In this document: piece by piece, positions 8,323 through 19,601 of the stretch
Numbering within the stretch: the first letter of the stretch is position 1
Layout of the letters: each line of letters begins with the position of its first letter
Assembly (NCBI GenBank): GCA_937991435.1
Contig: CALKPY010000020.1
Span: 1-41,612, forward strand
Direction: 5' to 3'
DNA from: an uncultured Acidimicrobiales bacterium
Lineage (GTDB): Bacteria > Actinomycetota > Acidimicrobiia > Acidimicrobiales > UBA10347
DNA length: 41,612 nucleotides
Made by a program: the position numbers and the translations under genes
The notes under the pieces: model-generated
The model's database searches: none
Told to the model about the DNA's origin: nothing
Seen by the model: the letters and a program-made list of their open reading frames with translations, nothing else

Positions 8323-9330
8323 GTGTTGACGACGCATCTTTCCACCGGTTTCATTGCTGCTGAGTCGAGCAAGGACAAGTTCCTTGACCTCGACGTTCCG
8401 GGTTGGGCGTGGGGCGTACTCATTGTCTGCATCGTCGTGCTTTTGGGGATTGATCTGTGGCGCCATCGCGAAGCCCATGCCCCCACGTTCTCCGAAGCCG
8501 CACGCGAATCCATTGCGTGGGTCTGTTGCGGTTTGGCCTTTTCGCTGTTCTTCGTCTGGCAGTTCGGCGGCGCTGCAGCTGGTGAATACCTCGGGGTCTA
8601 CCTAACCGAGAAATCGCTAAGTATCGACAACGTCTTCGTGTGGGCCTTGCTCTTCTCCTCGATGAAAATTCCACTCAAATATCAGCACCGGGTGTTGTTT
8701 TGGGGAATATTCGGGGCCTTGTTCCTGCGGGCAATCTTCATCTTCCTCGGAGCCGCTCTGGTCCAGAAGTTCTCGATCATGCTGGTCTTCTTCGGCGTGT
8801 TCTTGATCTTCACCGGCATCAAGATCATGCGCCACACCGAGGGCGACGAGACCGACGAAAACGCATCGACGGCCGGTCTGTCGCTGCTACGACGCATCAT
8901 GCCCGTGACCGACGAATACGACGGCCAGAAATTCCTGACCGAGAAGAACGGTGTGCGCATGGCCACGCCGTTGCTCGCCGCTCTGGTCGTAGTCGAGACC
9001 ACCGATGTCGTGTTCGCGGTCGACTCTGTGCCCGCCTCGTTCGGCGTGGCCAACGATCCATTCACGATCTTGGCCGCCAACGCATTTGCCATCATGGGCC
9101 TGCGAGCCATGTACTTCTTGCTCGCCGATGCACGCGAACGGTTCCACTACCTGTCACATGCGCTCGGCGCCATCTTGTTGTTTGTTGGCATCAAGCTTGC
9201 AATCACGCCATGGGTACACATCGATATCTACATATCGCTAGCGATCATTATCGGCATTCTCGTTGCAGCGATCGTCTTCAGTGTGTGGAAGAACAAGCAA
9301 TCCGGCGAAGACGCCCGCAGCAAGCACTAG
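8323..9330 (+). CDS. TerC/Alx family membrane protein (putative metal exporter)
   Basis: A 335-residue integral membrane protein with about nine hydrophobic segments. TerC signatures are EKSLSIDNVFVWALLF and VVETTDVVFAVDSVPA; their acidic residues in helices are thought to bind metal. SHALGAILLFVGIKLAI follows near the end. Family members such as E. coli Alx export manganese; others are linked to tellurite resistance or to metal supply for secreted proteins. The start is set at GTG 8323 (TTG 8326 also possible) with only a weak ribosome-binding site. The 43-bp gap after murJ is too short for a yybP-ykoY manganese riboswitch, so none is called. The C-terminus is a short basic tail. Confidence 0.85.
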   Translation: MLTTHLSTGFIAAESSKDKFLDLDVPGWAWGVLIVCIVVLLGIDLWRHREAHAPTFSEAARESIAWVCCGLAFSLFFVWQFGGAAAGEYLGVYLTEKSLSIDNVFVWALLFSSMKIPLKYQHRVLFWGIFGALFLRAIFIFLGAALVQKFSIMLVFFGVFLIFTGIKIMRHTEGDETDENASTAGLSLLRRIMPVTDEYDGQKFLTEKNGVRMATPLLAALVVVETTDVVFAVDSVPASFGVANDPFTILAANAFAIMGLRAMYFLLADARERFHYLSHALGAILLFVGIKLAITPWVHIDIYISLAIIIGILVAAIVFSVWKNKQSGEDARSKH

Positions 9331-9388
9331 CTCAGCTGTAGATCGCCTGTGACGGCGACAAACCCGCCGTGCGCAGTCACTGGCCAGC

Positions 9389-9459
9389 GGTGCAGCCAAA
9401 GTGCACCTTGGGACTCACAGCGGGCGCCTAGGCAAACCTGATTGACGGTGACACGTCAA

Positions 9460-9461
<2 letters not shown>
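9389..9461. terminator. Two hairpins between convergent terC and proB
   Basis: The 129-bp convergent gap holds arms GGTGCA/TGCACC (9389-9394, 9402-9407) and GATTGACG/CGTCAATC (9440-9447, 9454-9461). The second overlaps the proB stop codon. Neither is followed by a T-run, so a bidirectional terminator is only a possibility. Confidence 0.35.
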
Positions 9462-11828
<2,367 letters not shown>

Positions 11829-11928
11829 GAGCCGACTGCCCGATCGCCGGTGCGATGCCCCTGGCAATACTGAAATTCGCCTGAACCGGAACAAGATTCG
11901 GCCCATCAGGGCCGTCACACCCGTTGGC

Positions 11929-11934
11929 TACAGT
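11929..11934 (+). promoter_or_regulatory. -10 element of dgt (leaderless layout)
   Basis: TACAGT followed by 6 nt and the GTG at 11941, with no ribosome-binding motif. A palindrome GGCCC/GGGCC (11900-11904, 11909-11913) lies just upstream and may be a regulator site for the divergent obgE/dgt pair. Confidence 0.5.
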
Positions 11935-11940
11935 CCGCCT

Positions 11941-13005
11941 GTGAGCCAGATTGAACCGCTAGCCGTCGCCCACCGAGCTGTCCCGTTTTCGGCCGAGGCG
12001 CACGAACCGCCTGAGCGAGCCTCACGCGAAGACCTTGAACATGCACTCATGGCATCGGGAGCGACACGGGCGCTTGGTGCCGGAAACCGCGCAATCGAAG
12101 AAGCACCTGACCGATTTCGCACGTGCTTCGAACGCGACCTCGACCGCATCAAGCACTCGAAGCCGTTCCGGCGGCTAGCCGGCAAATGCCAAGTCTTCAT
12201 TGCGCCTGACAATGACCATCTACGCAATCGTCTGACCCACGCCATCGAAGTCGCTCAGGTGGCGGTGAGCATCGCACGTCCGCTGGGCCTCAACCTTGCA
12301 CTTACCGAGGCCGCAGCATTAGGCCATGACTGCGGACATGGCCCAGCTGGCCATGCATCCGAAGACGCGTTGAGCCCGTTTGTACCCGGCGGCTATCACC
12401 ACGCCGTGTACGGCGCCGACACCGTGCTTGCGCCACTCAATCTTTGCGACGAGACCGTCGACGCCATTCGCAACCACAGCTGGAACCGCCCAACACCGTC
12501 AACGCCTGAGGGCGAAGTGGTTGCCTGGGCCGACCGTCTCGCATATGTGTGCCATGACTTCGAAGACGCGGTGTCAGCTGGCATCGTCACCCCTAACGAT
12601 CTGCCCGACGAGGTCACAGACGTAGTGGGAGCACGACACAGCACGCAGCTCGACTCGTTCATCACCGCCATGGTGGATTCCTCGGCTCGCACCGGCACGA
12701 TCGGGTTGGCTCAGGCCCAGGCCGACGCACTGGCCGCATTTCGAGCGTTCAACTACGACAAGATCTATCTGCGACCTGCAGCCAGAGCGCAAGCAGCGAG
12801 CGTGATCGAGCTGCTCCAGCAGCTCACGTCGTGGCTCGTTGAGAATCCTCGGCAGATCGGTACCGGTTCACCCCACGATGCTGGCAGCGACGCCGCTACG
12901 GCCGACGCGGTGCACTACGTGAGCGGCATGACCGACCGCTTCGCTCTTGGGCTCGCGGTGCGCCACCTCGGCTGGCGCGAAGATCGCCTGCCCCGTGGGG
13001 TGTGA
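11941..13005 (+). CDS. dgt: Deoxyguanosinetriphosphate triphosphohydrolase-like protein (HD domain)
   Basis: A 354-residue HD-domain phosphohydrolase. Metal-binding motifs are RLTHAIEVAQVA (first His), GHDCGHGPAGH (the HD pair and following His) and WADRLAYVCHDFEDA (final Asp). FKRDLDRI-type sequence (ERDLDRIKHSKPFRRLAGK) near residue 65 is typical of Dgt proteins. They hydrolyse dNTPs to deoxynucleoside and triphosphate and balance precursor pools. GTG 11941 fits the leaderless promoter just upstream. It sits alone on the plus strand inside an otherwise minus-strand cluster, splitting rpmA from obgE, which suggests a local insertion or inversion. Confidence 0.9.
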   Translation: MSQIEPLAVAHRAVPFSAEAHEPPERASREDLEHALMASGATRALGAGNRAIEEAPDRFRTCFERDLDRIKHSKPFRRLAGKCQVFIAPDNDHLRNRLTHAIEVAQVAVSIARPLGLNLALTEAAALGHDCGHGPAGHASEDALSPFVPGGYHHAVYGADTVLAPLNLCDETVDAIRNHSWNRPTPSTPEGEVVAWADRLAYVCHDFEDAVSAGIVTPNDLPDEVTDVVGARHSTQLDSFITAMVDSSARTGTIGLAQAQADALAAFRAFNYDKIYLRPAARAQAASVIELLQQLTSWLVENPRQIGTGSPHDAGSDAATADAVHYVSGMTDRFALGLAVRHLGWREDRLPRGV

Positions 13006-13020
13006 GCGGTACATCAGCGA

Positions 13021-13063
13021 GACCTCGCCGCAAAACGGCAATGACCTCGCCGCAAAACGGCAA
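13021..13063 (+). repeat. Tandem 21-bp direct repeat downstream of dgt
   Basis: Two identical 21-bp copies (13021-13041 and 13043-13063) separated by one T, each containing CCGCAAAACGG. It lies in the convergent gap between dgt and rpmA. Confidence 0.9.
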
Positions 13064-13064
13064 A

Positions 13065-13141
13065 GACGCTGACCCAAAGGCCAGCGTCTCGGCATGTTGA
13101 TCTTGGATCTCGGCTGTGGCGCTCGCACGAGCGCCAAGCCG
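13065..13141 (-). terminator. Terminator candidates after rpmA
   Basis: Reading from rpmA on the minus strand, a strong hairpin comes first: inner arms GGCGCTCG/CGAGCGCC (13118-13125, 13128-13135), extended by CGGCT/AGCCG (13111-13115, 13137-13141). A second hairpin has arms GACGCTG/CAGCGTC (13065-13071, 13082-13088) and is followed on the minus strand by TTTGCCGTTTT. Together they probably end the rne-rplU-rpmA transcript and may also act on dgt. Confidence 0.6.
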
Positions 13142-13154
13142 AAGCTGTTTAGGT

Positions 13155-13406
13155 TCAGTCAGTGAGAATATTCACGACTTTGCGGCCGTGACGGCTACCG
13201 AACTTGACCTTGCCATCGCTCGTTGCGAACAGCGTGTCGTCTTTGCCCTTGCCAACGTTTTGGCCAGGATGGAAACGGGTACCGCGCTGGCGCACGATGA
13301 TTGACCCTGCGGTCACCTCGGTGCCGTCGTATACCTTGACGCCGAGGCGTTGGGCCCGTGAATCACGGCCGTTCCTGGTGGAACCGCCACCTTTGGTCTT
13401 TGACAT
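13155..13406 (-). CDS. rpmA: 50S ribosomal protein L27
   Basis: An 83-residue ribosomal protein with the standard L27 sequence: [16 protein letters not shown] at the N-terminus, [20 protein letters not shown] and [20 protein letters not shown]. The N-terminal tail reaches the peptidyl-transferase centre. GGGATAGG lies upstream of the ATG. It follows rplU after 9 bp and ends the rne-rplU-rpmA unit. Confidence 0.98.
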   Translation of the reverse strand: MSKTKGGGSTRNGRDSRAQRLGVKVYDGTEVTAGSIIVRQRGTRFHPGQNVGKGKDDTLFATSDGKVKFGSRHGRKVVNILTD

Positions 13407-13415
13407 GTCGTTCGC

Positions 13416-13724
13416 CTATCCCTTGCTGATGCCGGTGATTTCAACGCGAGCAAGCGTTTGACGGTGTCCCCACCGACGACGCTGGTTACTGGCGTTCTTG
13501 TACGTGAAGGCGTTGATCTTTGGGCCGCGGAGCTCTTCGAGCACCGTTGCGCTCACCGATGCAGCCGCGAGGGCACCCGGTGACGAGATCACTGTTGAAC
13601 CGTCGACGAGCAATACCGGACGCAACGCGACCGTGCTTCCGACGTCGCCCACGCGCTCGATTTCGAGCACCTGACCTTGTTCGACCTTGTATTGCTTACC
13701 GCCTGTGGCGACCACTGCATACAT
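13416..13724 (-). CDS. rplU: 50S ribosomal protein L21
   Basis: A 102-residue L21 with the normal start MYAVVATGGKQYKVEQGQ and ending RRRWGHRQTLARVEITGI. It binds 23S rRNA in the large subunit. It starts 12 bp after the rne stop and precedes rpmA, the usual actinobacterial order. Confidence 0.98.
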   Translation of the reverse strand: MYAVVATGGKQYKVEQGQVLEIERVGDVGSTVALRPVLLVDGSTVISSPGALAAASVSATVLEELRGPKINAFTYKNASNQRRRWGHRQTLARVEITGISKG

Positions 13725-13736
13725 AACCCGGCAAGG

Positions 13737-15617
13737 CTATCGCGCTGTGTTGCCAGTCGAAACCGAGCTGATGCTTGGTCCCGGAATTGCCTGGCGATGG
13801 CCGAACAAGGAATCGTCAAACAGCAAGCCATTGCTGGCGCAGGTGAAGCATCCGCTGGTAACCGATTCGAGCAGTCCTTCACCAATGCGTTTGCGGGTCA
13901 TCTCAACAAGGCCAAGGTCCGAGATGTCGTAAACCTGGGTGCGTGTCTTGTCTCGTGCGAGCTCTTCGCGGAATACCCGCACCACTTCGGCACGGTTGCG
14001 ACGGTTCTCCATGTCAACGAAGTCGATCACAATGATGCCGCCGATATCCCGCAAGCGAAGCTGTCGGGCGACCTCTCGCGCCGCTTCGACGTTGTTCTTG
14101 TAAACCGTGTCTTCGAGGCTAGAACGACCGACGTTTTTGCCGGTATTCACATCGATCACTGTCAGTGCTTCGGTGTGCTCGATGATGAGCGAACCACCGC
14201 TTGGCAGCCAGACTTTTTTGTCGAGCGCCTTTTGTAGCTGCTCATACACGTGGTGCTTCTCGAACAAGTCGAGGCCTTCACGAGCCGGGTCGTAGTGTTC
14301 GATTCGTTCGGCGAGCGCTGGCGTCACCGCGTTCATGTAACCGCTGACTTCTTCGAACAATGACTGGTCGTCGATCACAACGCCGCGGAAGTCTTTAGTG
14401 AATTCTTCACGGATGAGACGAACGGCGAGGTCGGGTTCGCGATGGAGCAAACGAGGACCGCCACTCTTTTCGGAGTCCGCGAGGATGACTTCCCACTGGT
14501 TCAGCAGTCGTGCAAGGTCGAGCTCGAGCTCTTCGGCGGTCACGTTCTCGGCGGCGGTGCGCACGATCAGCCCGTGATTCTTGGGTTTGATCTTGTCGAG
14601 AATCTTGCGTAGACGTGCGCGTTCCTTATCAGCCAGACGCTTTGAGATGCCGTAGGTGTCGCTGTTTGGAACGAGAACGACGAACCGACCCGGAAGCGAG
14701 ACTTCTTGCGTTAGCCGGGCGCCCTTGTGAGCGATTGGGTTCTTGACGACCTGCGTGAGAATCATCTGCTTGGCACGCAGCATCTGCTCGATACGTGGCC
14801 CGCCGCGGGTGCCCTCGTACTCTTTTTCGTCGGACCGCACGTCGCTGCGGTACAACACCGCATTCTTCGGTGTTGCGATATCGACAAAGGCAGCTTCCAT
14901 GCCCGGCAGTACGTTCTGAACCCGCCCCATGTAGACGTTGCCATGGATCTGGGTGGCATCATCGGTCGGACGCGACACGTAGTACTCCACGAGGGTTCGA
15001 CCTTCGAGAATCGCTATGTGGCGAGTGTCATTGTGCACGTGCACGGCCATGAGATACCGGCCGATGGGTCGCCCATCGCGTTCTTTGCCTCGGCGCAGCG
15101 CCATCGTGGCTTCGTCGAGCTCGACGGTGGTTTGCTGTTCTTGCGAGCGGCCACGACCCCGGCCTCGCCCCCCACGACGGCGGCGTCGCTTGGCGCCACC
15201 CTCGTTCTGGTCTGACGATTCATCGGTGTGGCTCTTGGTGTTCTCTGAGCGGCCGATGTCACGGTCGTTCGAGTTGTTCCCTCGCCTGCCAGAGCGCGAA
15301 CCCGATGCCCCGGAGCGCCCGCCCGATTGCGGTTCCTTGCCTCGCGATTCATTGCCCTGACGATCATTGCCCTGAGGGTCATTGCCCTGGTGGTCATTGC
15401 CCTGGTGGTCATTGTCACGTGGCGCCGGGCGTGAGTCCCCAATGCGAGGTTTGCCCTGGCCATCGTTCGAGTTACCGCCAGATCGGCCGCCGCGTCGGCG
15501 AGATTGGCCCTGGCGCTCCCCTGAGGAGCGAGAACCGCCAGCGTCAGCTGATTTGTTCGTGCCTCGTGAGCGTCTATTCGAACTGTTCGAGTCTTGTGAG
15601 TCGGTATGTTCCGACAT
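13737..15617 (-). CDS. rne: Ribonuclease E/G family endoribonuclease
   Basis: A 626-residue RNase E/G. Residues 1-160 are a low-complexity, basic, Ser/Gly/Arg-rich extension that includes QGND repeats and an Arg/Gly-rich block (KRRRRRGGRGRGRGR), likely for RNA or partner binding. The S1 domain begins near residue 190 (IAILEGRTLVEYYV, GNVYMGRVQNVLPGMEAAFVDI). The DNase I-like catalytic core has the magnesium-binding Asp residues in LTVIDVNTGKNVG and IIVIDFVDME. CFTC in the C-terminal part matches the Zn-link cysteines. It initiates mRNA decay and rRNA/tRNA processing. ATG 15617 has GAAGGGAA upstream. The extension is at the N-terminus, as in other actinobacteria, not C-terminal as in E. coli RNase E. 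Confidence 0.95.
   Translation of the reverse strand: MSEHTDSQDSNSSNRRSRGTNKSADAGGSRSSGERQGQSRRRGGRSGGNSNDGQGKPRIGDSRPAPRDNDHQGNDHQGNDPQGNDRQGNESRGKEPQSGGRSGASGSRSGRRGNNSNDRDIGRSENTKSHTDESSDQNEGGAKRRRRRGGRGRGRGRSQEQQTTVELDEATMALRRGKERDGRPIGRYLMAVHVHNDTRHIAILEGRTLVEYYVSRPTDDATQIHGNVYMGRVQNVLPGMEAAFVDIATPKNAVLYRSDVRSDEKEYEGTRGGPRIEQMLRAKQMILTQVVKNPIAHKGARLTQEVSLPGRFVVLVPNSDTYGISKRLADKERARLRKILDKIKPKNHGLIVRTAAENVTAEELELDLARLLNQWEVILADSEKSGGPRLLHREPDLAVRLIREEFTKDFRGVVIDDQSLFEEVSGYMNAVTPALAERIEHYDPAREGLDLFEKHHVYEQLQKALDKKVWLPSGGSLIIEHTEALTVIDVNTGKNVGRSSLEDTVYKNNVEAAREVARQLRLRDIGGIIVIDFVDMENRRNRAEVVRVFREELARDKTRTQVYDISDLGLVEMTRKRIGEGLLESVTSGCFTCASNGLLFDDSLFGHRQAIPGPSISSVSTGNTAR
15352..15415 (-). 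repeat. 15-bp repeats encoding QGND units in RNase E
   Basis: About four copies of a 15-bp unit containing GGTCATTGCCCT on the plus strand encode NDHQG/NDPQG-type five-residue repeats in the disordered N-terminal extension. Confidence 0.8.
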
Positions 15618-15662
15618 GGTTGAATTCCCTTCTTCGGTCGCACGCACAAAGGCGCACGGCTC

Positions 15663-16412
15663 TCACGACGCGCACACGGCGGCGGACGTCTCCACGGCAG
15701 CACCAACGACGAGCGGATCGTGTTGGGCGCCATGAGGAGCGATGTATTGGCTGATCCGGCGACCGAGCAAAAACTCGTGCGTTGGATCTTGGATTCCGAG
15801 AAATTCCAGCGGGCGAAGTGCCCGTGGTTTTGTTGCGAGCTCAGTGAAGATCTCGCACGTGGCTTTGGGCGGCAGACCGGTGTCGCTGCTATCGATGGGC
15901 CGAACTTCGGCATGAAGCAGAGCCTCACGCACGTCATCGACCCGGGTCTTGCCTTTTCGCTCACGCGTAATTTCGAGTGTTTCAGCGGCAAGCAGGGTGT
16001 TCACCCAGCTTTCGACGCTGTTCATCTCGCCAGCCACAAACAGTGACCATGTCGTTGTTTCAACGACTTCTTGCAGCGAGGTGACCTTGCCACTCAGGTG
16101 CACTGCCTCGATGACATCGACGCCCTCGGGAAGCATCGGTGTCAACAATTCGGGCAAGTGCGCAACATTGATTTCAGTGTCGAGATCAAGTGTCATATCG
16201 ACGTATTCAGCTTGGGATTCGAACACCGTTGGGAGCGCCAAGCCAAACGACAGCTTCGCTCGCGGCGAAAAACCTTCGCTGTAGGCGATTGGCAACCCGG
16301 CGCGCCGAACAGCACGCTCCCAAATACGGGCCATGTCACGGTGGCTGGTGAATCGGACCTTGCCGAGCTTGGAGTACCGCAGACGTATCTGCGGTTTACG
16401 GGGCAGCGTCAC
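15663..16412 (-). CDS. TIGR03936/DUF2344 family protein, partner of the radical SAM protein
   Basis: A 249-residue protein. The N-terminus QIRLRYSKLGKVRFTSHRDMARIWERAVRRAGLPIAYSEGFSPRAKLSFGLAL-like region (given here only by its ends: KVRFTSHRD and EGFSPRAKLSFG) is the family hallmark. The function is unknown. In many bacteria this domain is fused to the C-terminus of the TIGR03960 radical SAM protein; here it is a separate gene whose GTG start overlaps the radical SAM stop in a GTGA, so the two are coupled and probably work together. It sits immediately before rne, the normal place in actinobacteria. The C-terminus is an Ala/Val-rich tail. Confidence 0.88.
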   Translation of the reverse strand: MTLPRKPQIRLRYSKLGKVRFTSHRDMARIWERAVRRAGLPIAYSEGFSPRAKLSFGLALPTVFESQAEYVDMTLDLDTEINVAHLPELLTPMLPEGVDVIEAVHLSGKVTSLQEVVETTTWSLFVAGEMNSVESWVNTLLAAETLEITRERKGKTRVDDVREALLHAEVRPIDSSDTGLPPKATCEIFTELATKPRALRPLEFLGIQDPTHEFLLGRRISQYIAPHGAQHDPLVVGAAVETSAAVCAS

Positions 16413-18358
16413 GAAGCACCGACGGGACGAGCAATGAGCTCGACCGTGACCTCATGCCCGCGGGCGAGGTCTTGGCCGGTGCCTTGGCTTCCACCCGCAG
16501 GTGGTGTGGCCGAAGCAACAACATGCTCGATTCCATACCCGGTGCACGCCCCGCAGTCATAGCAAGGAGTCCACCGGCAGTCCTCAAGCCCGACTTCGTT
16601 AAGCGCGTCGCGCCAGTCTTGCCAGAGAAAATCTTTGTGTAGACCGGCGTTGAGGTGATCCCAAGGGAAAACCTCGTCTTCTTCGCGGTGCCGGTAGGTA
16701 AACCATTCGATTGACAAGTCATGGTCTGCCATGGCCTTGGTCCATCGATCGACATCGAAGTGCTCGCTCCACTCTTGGAACGTGCCGCCTTCGCGCCATA
16801 CCTGCTCGATCACAGGGCCGAGGCGGCGATCGCCTCGGGTCGACATGCCCTCGACAAAAGTCGCCTTGGGGTCGTGCCACTTCATCTGCAGGCCCTTGAT
16901 CTTCTTGACCTCGTCGCGGAGCAGATAGATCTTGCGGCTGAGCTCTTCAATGGTGTTCTGGCCGAACCACTGGAACGGTGTGAACGGCTTGGGCACAAAT
17001 CCGCCGACCGAAACGGTTACCGACGCTCCATTGTGATACTTGCGGCCGATTTCAACGCAGCGTCGACCGAGCTCGGCAATAGCCAGCGTGTCTTCGTCAG
17101 TTTCGGTGGGGAGCCCGGTGAGGAAGTACAACTTCACTCGTCGCCAACCTTGCGAAAAGGCACCTTCGACGGAGTCGTACAGGTCTTGTTCGGTGATGAG
17201 TTTGTTGATGACCTGGCGCATGCGCCAGGTGCCGGCCTCGGGCGCGAAGGTCAAACCAGATCGTCGACCCCGCTGTAGCTCGGCTGCAATACCAACAGTA
17301 AACGCGTCGACCCGCAGGCTCGGAAGCGAAACGCTGACGTCTCCGCAGCCTGATGATTCGTCGCCAACCGTAGAGCGGATGACTTCGGTGATACCGCTGA
17401 AGTCAGCAGTTGACAGCGAAGTCAACGCGACCTCGTCATAGCCGGTGCGACGCAGTCCTTCTTGAATCATGGTGCGAACTTGATCGGCGGGGCGTTCGCG
17501 CACCGGGCGGGTGATCATGCCTGCCTGGCAGAACCGACAACCGCGGGTGCAACCGCGAAAAACTTCGACGCTCAGACGGTCGTGGACAACTTCGGTGAGT
17601 GGTACGAGTTGGTTCTTGGGGTAAGGCCACTCGGCCAGGTCGGCGACGGTTCGCTTTTCGACAACCGCAGGAACGTCATCGAAACGAGGTGTCATCGCCA
17701 CGAGTTTGTCGTCGACGAACTCTGCGTCGTAGAGCGCCGGCACATACACGCCTTCGACCTGAGCGAGTGCGCGTAAGACCTCTTGCCGGTCGGTTGAGCC
17801 TGACTGCTTCCAGGCGTGGATTACCGCCGAAACATCGCCGACAATTTCTTCGCCGTCACCAAGACCGACCCAGTCAAGGAAGTCAGCCATTGGCTCGGGG
17901 TTGAAGGTGGCGTGTCCACCGGCGCCGACAAGAGCGTCGGTGTGGTCACGATCGCTGCAGTGCAATGGAACGCCAGCGAGGTCGAGACAGTTCAACACGT
18001 TCGTGTAGACCAGTTCCGACGAGAGATTGAACGCTATGACATCGAAGTCAGAAGCGGCTCGATGCGAATCAACCGAGAACAGCGGCACGTTCGCCGCACG
18101 CATCTCGGCCTCGAGGTCTGTCCAAGGGGCGTAGGACCGCTCGGCGAGAGCGTCGTCGCGTTCGTTGAGAATCTCATAGAGAATCTGCAGGCCCTGATTC
18201 GGCAGACCGATCTCGTAGGTATCGGGATAGGTGAGCAACCAGGAGACCGCATCGTCTGACCATTCGGGCGTAGACGCGCCATCTTCACAACCGATATAAC
18301 GAGCCGGCTTTTCGACCCGCGTCAGCAGCGGCTCAAGCTCTGTCCATAGCGACACCAT
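16409..18358 (-). CDS. TIGR03960 family B12-binding/radical SAM protein
   Basis: A 649-residue radical SAM protein. The 4Fe-4S cluster motif is RGCTRGCRFCQAG (CxxxCxxC) at about residue 270. An N-terminal cobalamin-binding-like region precedes it (SWLLTYPDTYEIGLPNQGLQ, then FNLSSELVYTNVLNCLDLAGVPL). A C-terminal Cys cluster (CYDCGACTG near residue 613) may bind metal. The reaction is not known; members cluster with rne and ribosomal genes, which hints at RNA or ribosome modification (inference). ATG 18358 lies 7 nt after a TAGCAT element, so it may be leaderless. It is the first gene of a coupled pair with DUF2344. Confidence 0.9.
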   Translation of the reverse strand: MVSLWTELEPLLTRVEKPARYIGCEDGASTPEWSDDAVSWLLTYPDTYEIGLPNQGLQILYEILNERDDALAERSYAPWTDLEAEMRAANVPLFSVDSHRAASDFDVIAFNLSSELVYTNVLNCLDLAGVPLHCSDRDHTDALVGAGGHATFNPEPMADFLDWVGLGDGEEIVGDVSAVIHAWKQSGSTDRQEVLRALAQVEGVYVPALYDAEFVDDKLVAMTPRFDDVPAVVEKRTVADLAEWPYPKNQLVPLTEVVHDRLSVEVFRGCTRGCRFCQAGMITRPVRERPADQVRTMIQEGLRRTGYDEVALTSLSTADFSGITEVIRSTVGDESSGCGDVSVSLPSLRVDAFTVGIAAELQRGRRSGLTFAPEAGTWRMRQVINKLITEQDLYDSVEGAFSQGWRRVKLYFLTGLPTETDEDTLAIAELGRRCVEIGRKYHNGASVTVSVGGFVPKPFTPFQWFGQNTIEELSRKIYLLRDEVKKIKGLQMKWHDPKATFVEGMSTRGDRRLGPVIEQVWREGGTFQEWSEHFDVDRWTKAMADHDLSIEWFTYRHREEDEVFPWDHLNAGLHKDFLWQDWRDALNEVGLEDCRWTPCYDCGACTGYGIEHVVASATPPAGGSQGTGQDLARGHEVTVELIARPVGAS

Positions 18359-18365
18359 GTCGCGG

Positions 18366-18371
18366 ATGCTA
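18366..18371 (-). promoter_or_regulatory. -10 element of the TIGR03960 gene (leaderless layout)
   Basis: The minus strand reads TAGCAT, then 7 nt, then ATG 18358. It lies in the 73-bp gap after rodA, so the radical SAM-DUF2344-rne unit probably has its own promoter. Confidence 0.45.
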
Positions 18372-18431
18372 CCGCCTGGACCTCGTGGGGAGTTGGCATG
18401 TACCTGAGCGCGAGCCTGGGGCCCGACTGCG

Positions 18432-19601
18432 TCATCGAACCGGTTGGCCCACCTCGGCGTCGATTCCGGCTCCGAAACGTCGCATATGCACGCTGATCGC
18501 TAATCCAACGCCGATGAACGATGTCAGCGCCGATGAGCCGCCGTAGGACACAAAGGGCAGCGGGATACCGGTTACCGGCATGATTCCCATCGTCATACCG
18601 ATCGATTGAAACATCTGGAAGCCGATCATCGCCAACACGCCCGTTACCAGGTATCCGCCGAAGCTGTCCCCCGCCAACCGGGCGATTCGATAGAGACGCC
18701 ACATCAGAAGCCCGAACAAGGTGAGTACGACAGTGCCGCCTGCAAATCCGAACTCTTCGCCAACAACGGTGAAGATGAAGTCGGTTTGTTGCTCGGGCAC
18801 AAGCCCCGCTTTGGTCTGGGTGCCTTCACCGAACCCTGTACCGGTCATACCGCCGTTACCGATAGCGATTTGCGCCTGCTGTTGGTTGTACGACGCCTGC
18901 GTTGCGGTCGGATCGATAAACGATTCAAGCCGATCCTTTTGATAATCCTCGAGCAAGGGAGAGTTGATCAGCAAGCCAAGGGCGACCGCAGAAACCGCCA
19001 CCAGGAAGATCAGATGGTGCGCTTCGGCCCGTCCAACCAGCAGCATTGACGCGGTGATCGCCAGAAAGACCATGGCGGTTCCGACGTCAGGTTGTCGCAC
19101 GACAAGAGCGATCGGCAACAACGCGAGCCCGATAGCAAAGCCCAGTTCGTAGAACGTCATTGGGCCATCTGTTCTGCGGCTCATCAGGGCCGCGAGTGCC
19201 ACGATCAGCCCGATCTTCGCGAACTCAGACGGCTGCATTCTGAACGTGCCAAACGCGAACCATGACTTCGCACCGTTGGCCTCAACGCCTATCAACAACA
19301 CGGCGACAAGAAGCCCGATCGTGCCCATGTACACGATGTGGACCACGCTGAGCAGCCAGCGGTAATCAAAGAAAATGATGAAGAAAAGCGTTGCGACCCC
19401 GACGACCAGGAACATGCCCTGACGTTCGATAAAAAAAGTGACGTAGTTCTCTTCGTCACGACCTCTAGTTGCGCTGAAAATCGCGATCAGCCCCACGAGA
19501 CCGAGCCCAACGGCGGCGAGCGCCGGGGTGGGGTCGATATGCCACCACGGCGAACTTGGGTCGCTGCGCGTGCTCAAGTTGGTGGTTTCGAGCGCGGTCA
19601 T
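18432..19601 (-). CDS. rodA: Rod-shape SEDS glycosyltransferase RodA
   Basis: A 389-residue membrane protein with about ten helices. SEDS signatures include FAFGTFRMQPSEFAKIGLIVALA and the terminal GIPLPFVSYGGSS. RodA polymerises lipid II into glycan strands during elongation. Its ATG overlaps the mrdA stop in an ATGA, so it is coupled to its cognate transpeptidase. It is the last gene of the mreBCD-mrdA-rodA unit. The PBP2 pairing and mre context make RodA more likely than FtsW. Confidence 0.94.
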   Translation of the reverse strand: MTALETTNLSTRSDPSSPWWHIDPTPALAAVGLGLVGLIAIFSATRGRDEENYVTFFIERQGMFLVVGVATLFFIIFFDYRWLLSVVHIVYMGTIGLLVAVLLIGVEANGAKSWFAFGTFRMQPSEFAKIGLIVALAALMSRRTDGPMTFYELGFAIGLALLPIALVVRQPDVGTAMVFLAITASMLLVGRAEAHHLIFLVAVSAVALGLLINSPLLEDYQKDRLESFIDPTATQASYNQQQAQIAIGNGGMTGTGFGEGTQTKAGLVPEQQTDFIFTVVGEEFGFAGGTVVLTLFGLLMWRLYRIARLAGDSFGGYLVTGVLAMIGFQMFQSIGMTMGIMPVTGIPLPFVSYGGSSALTSFIGVGLAISVHMRRFGAGIDAEVGQPVR

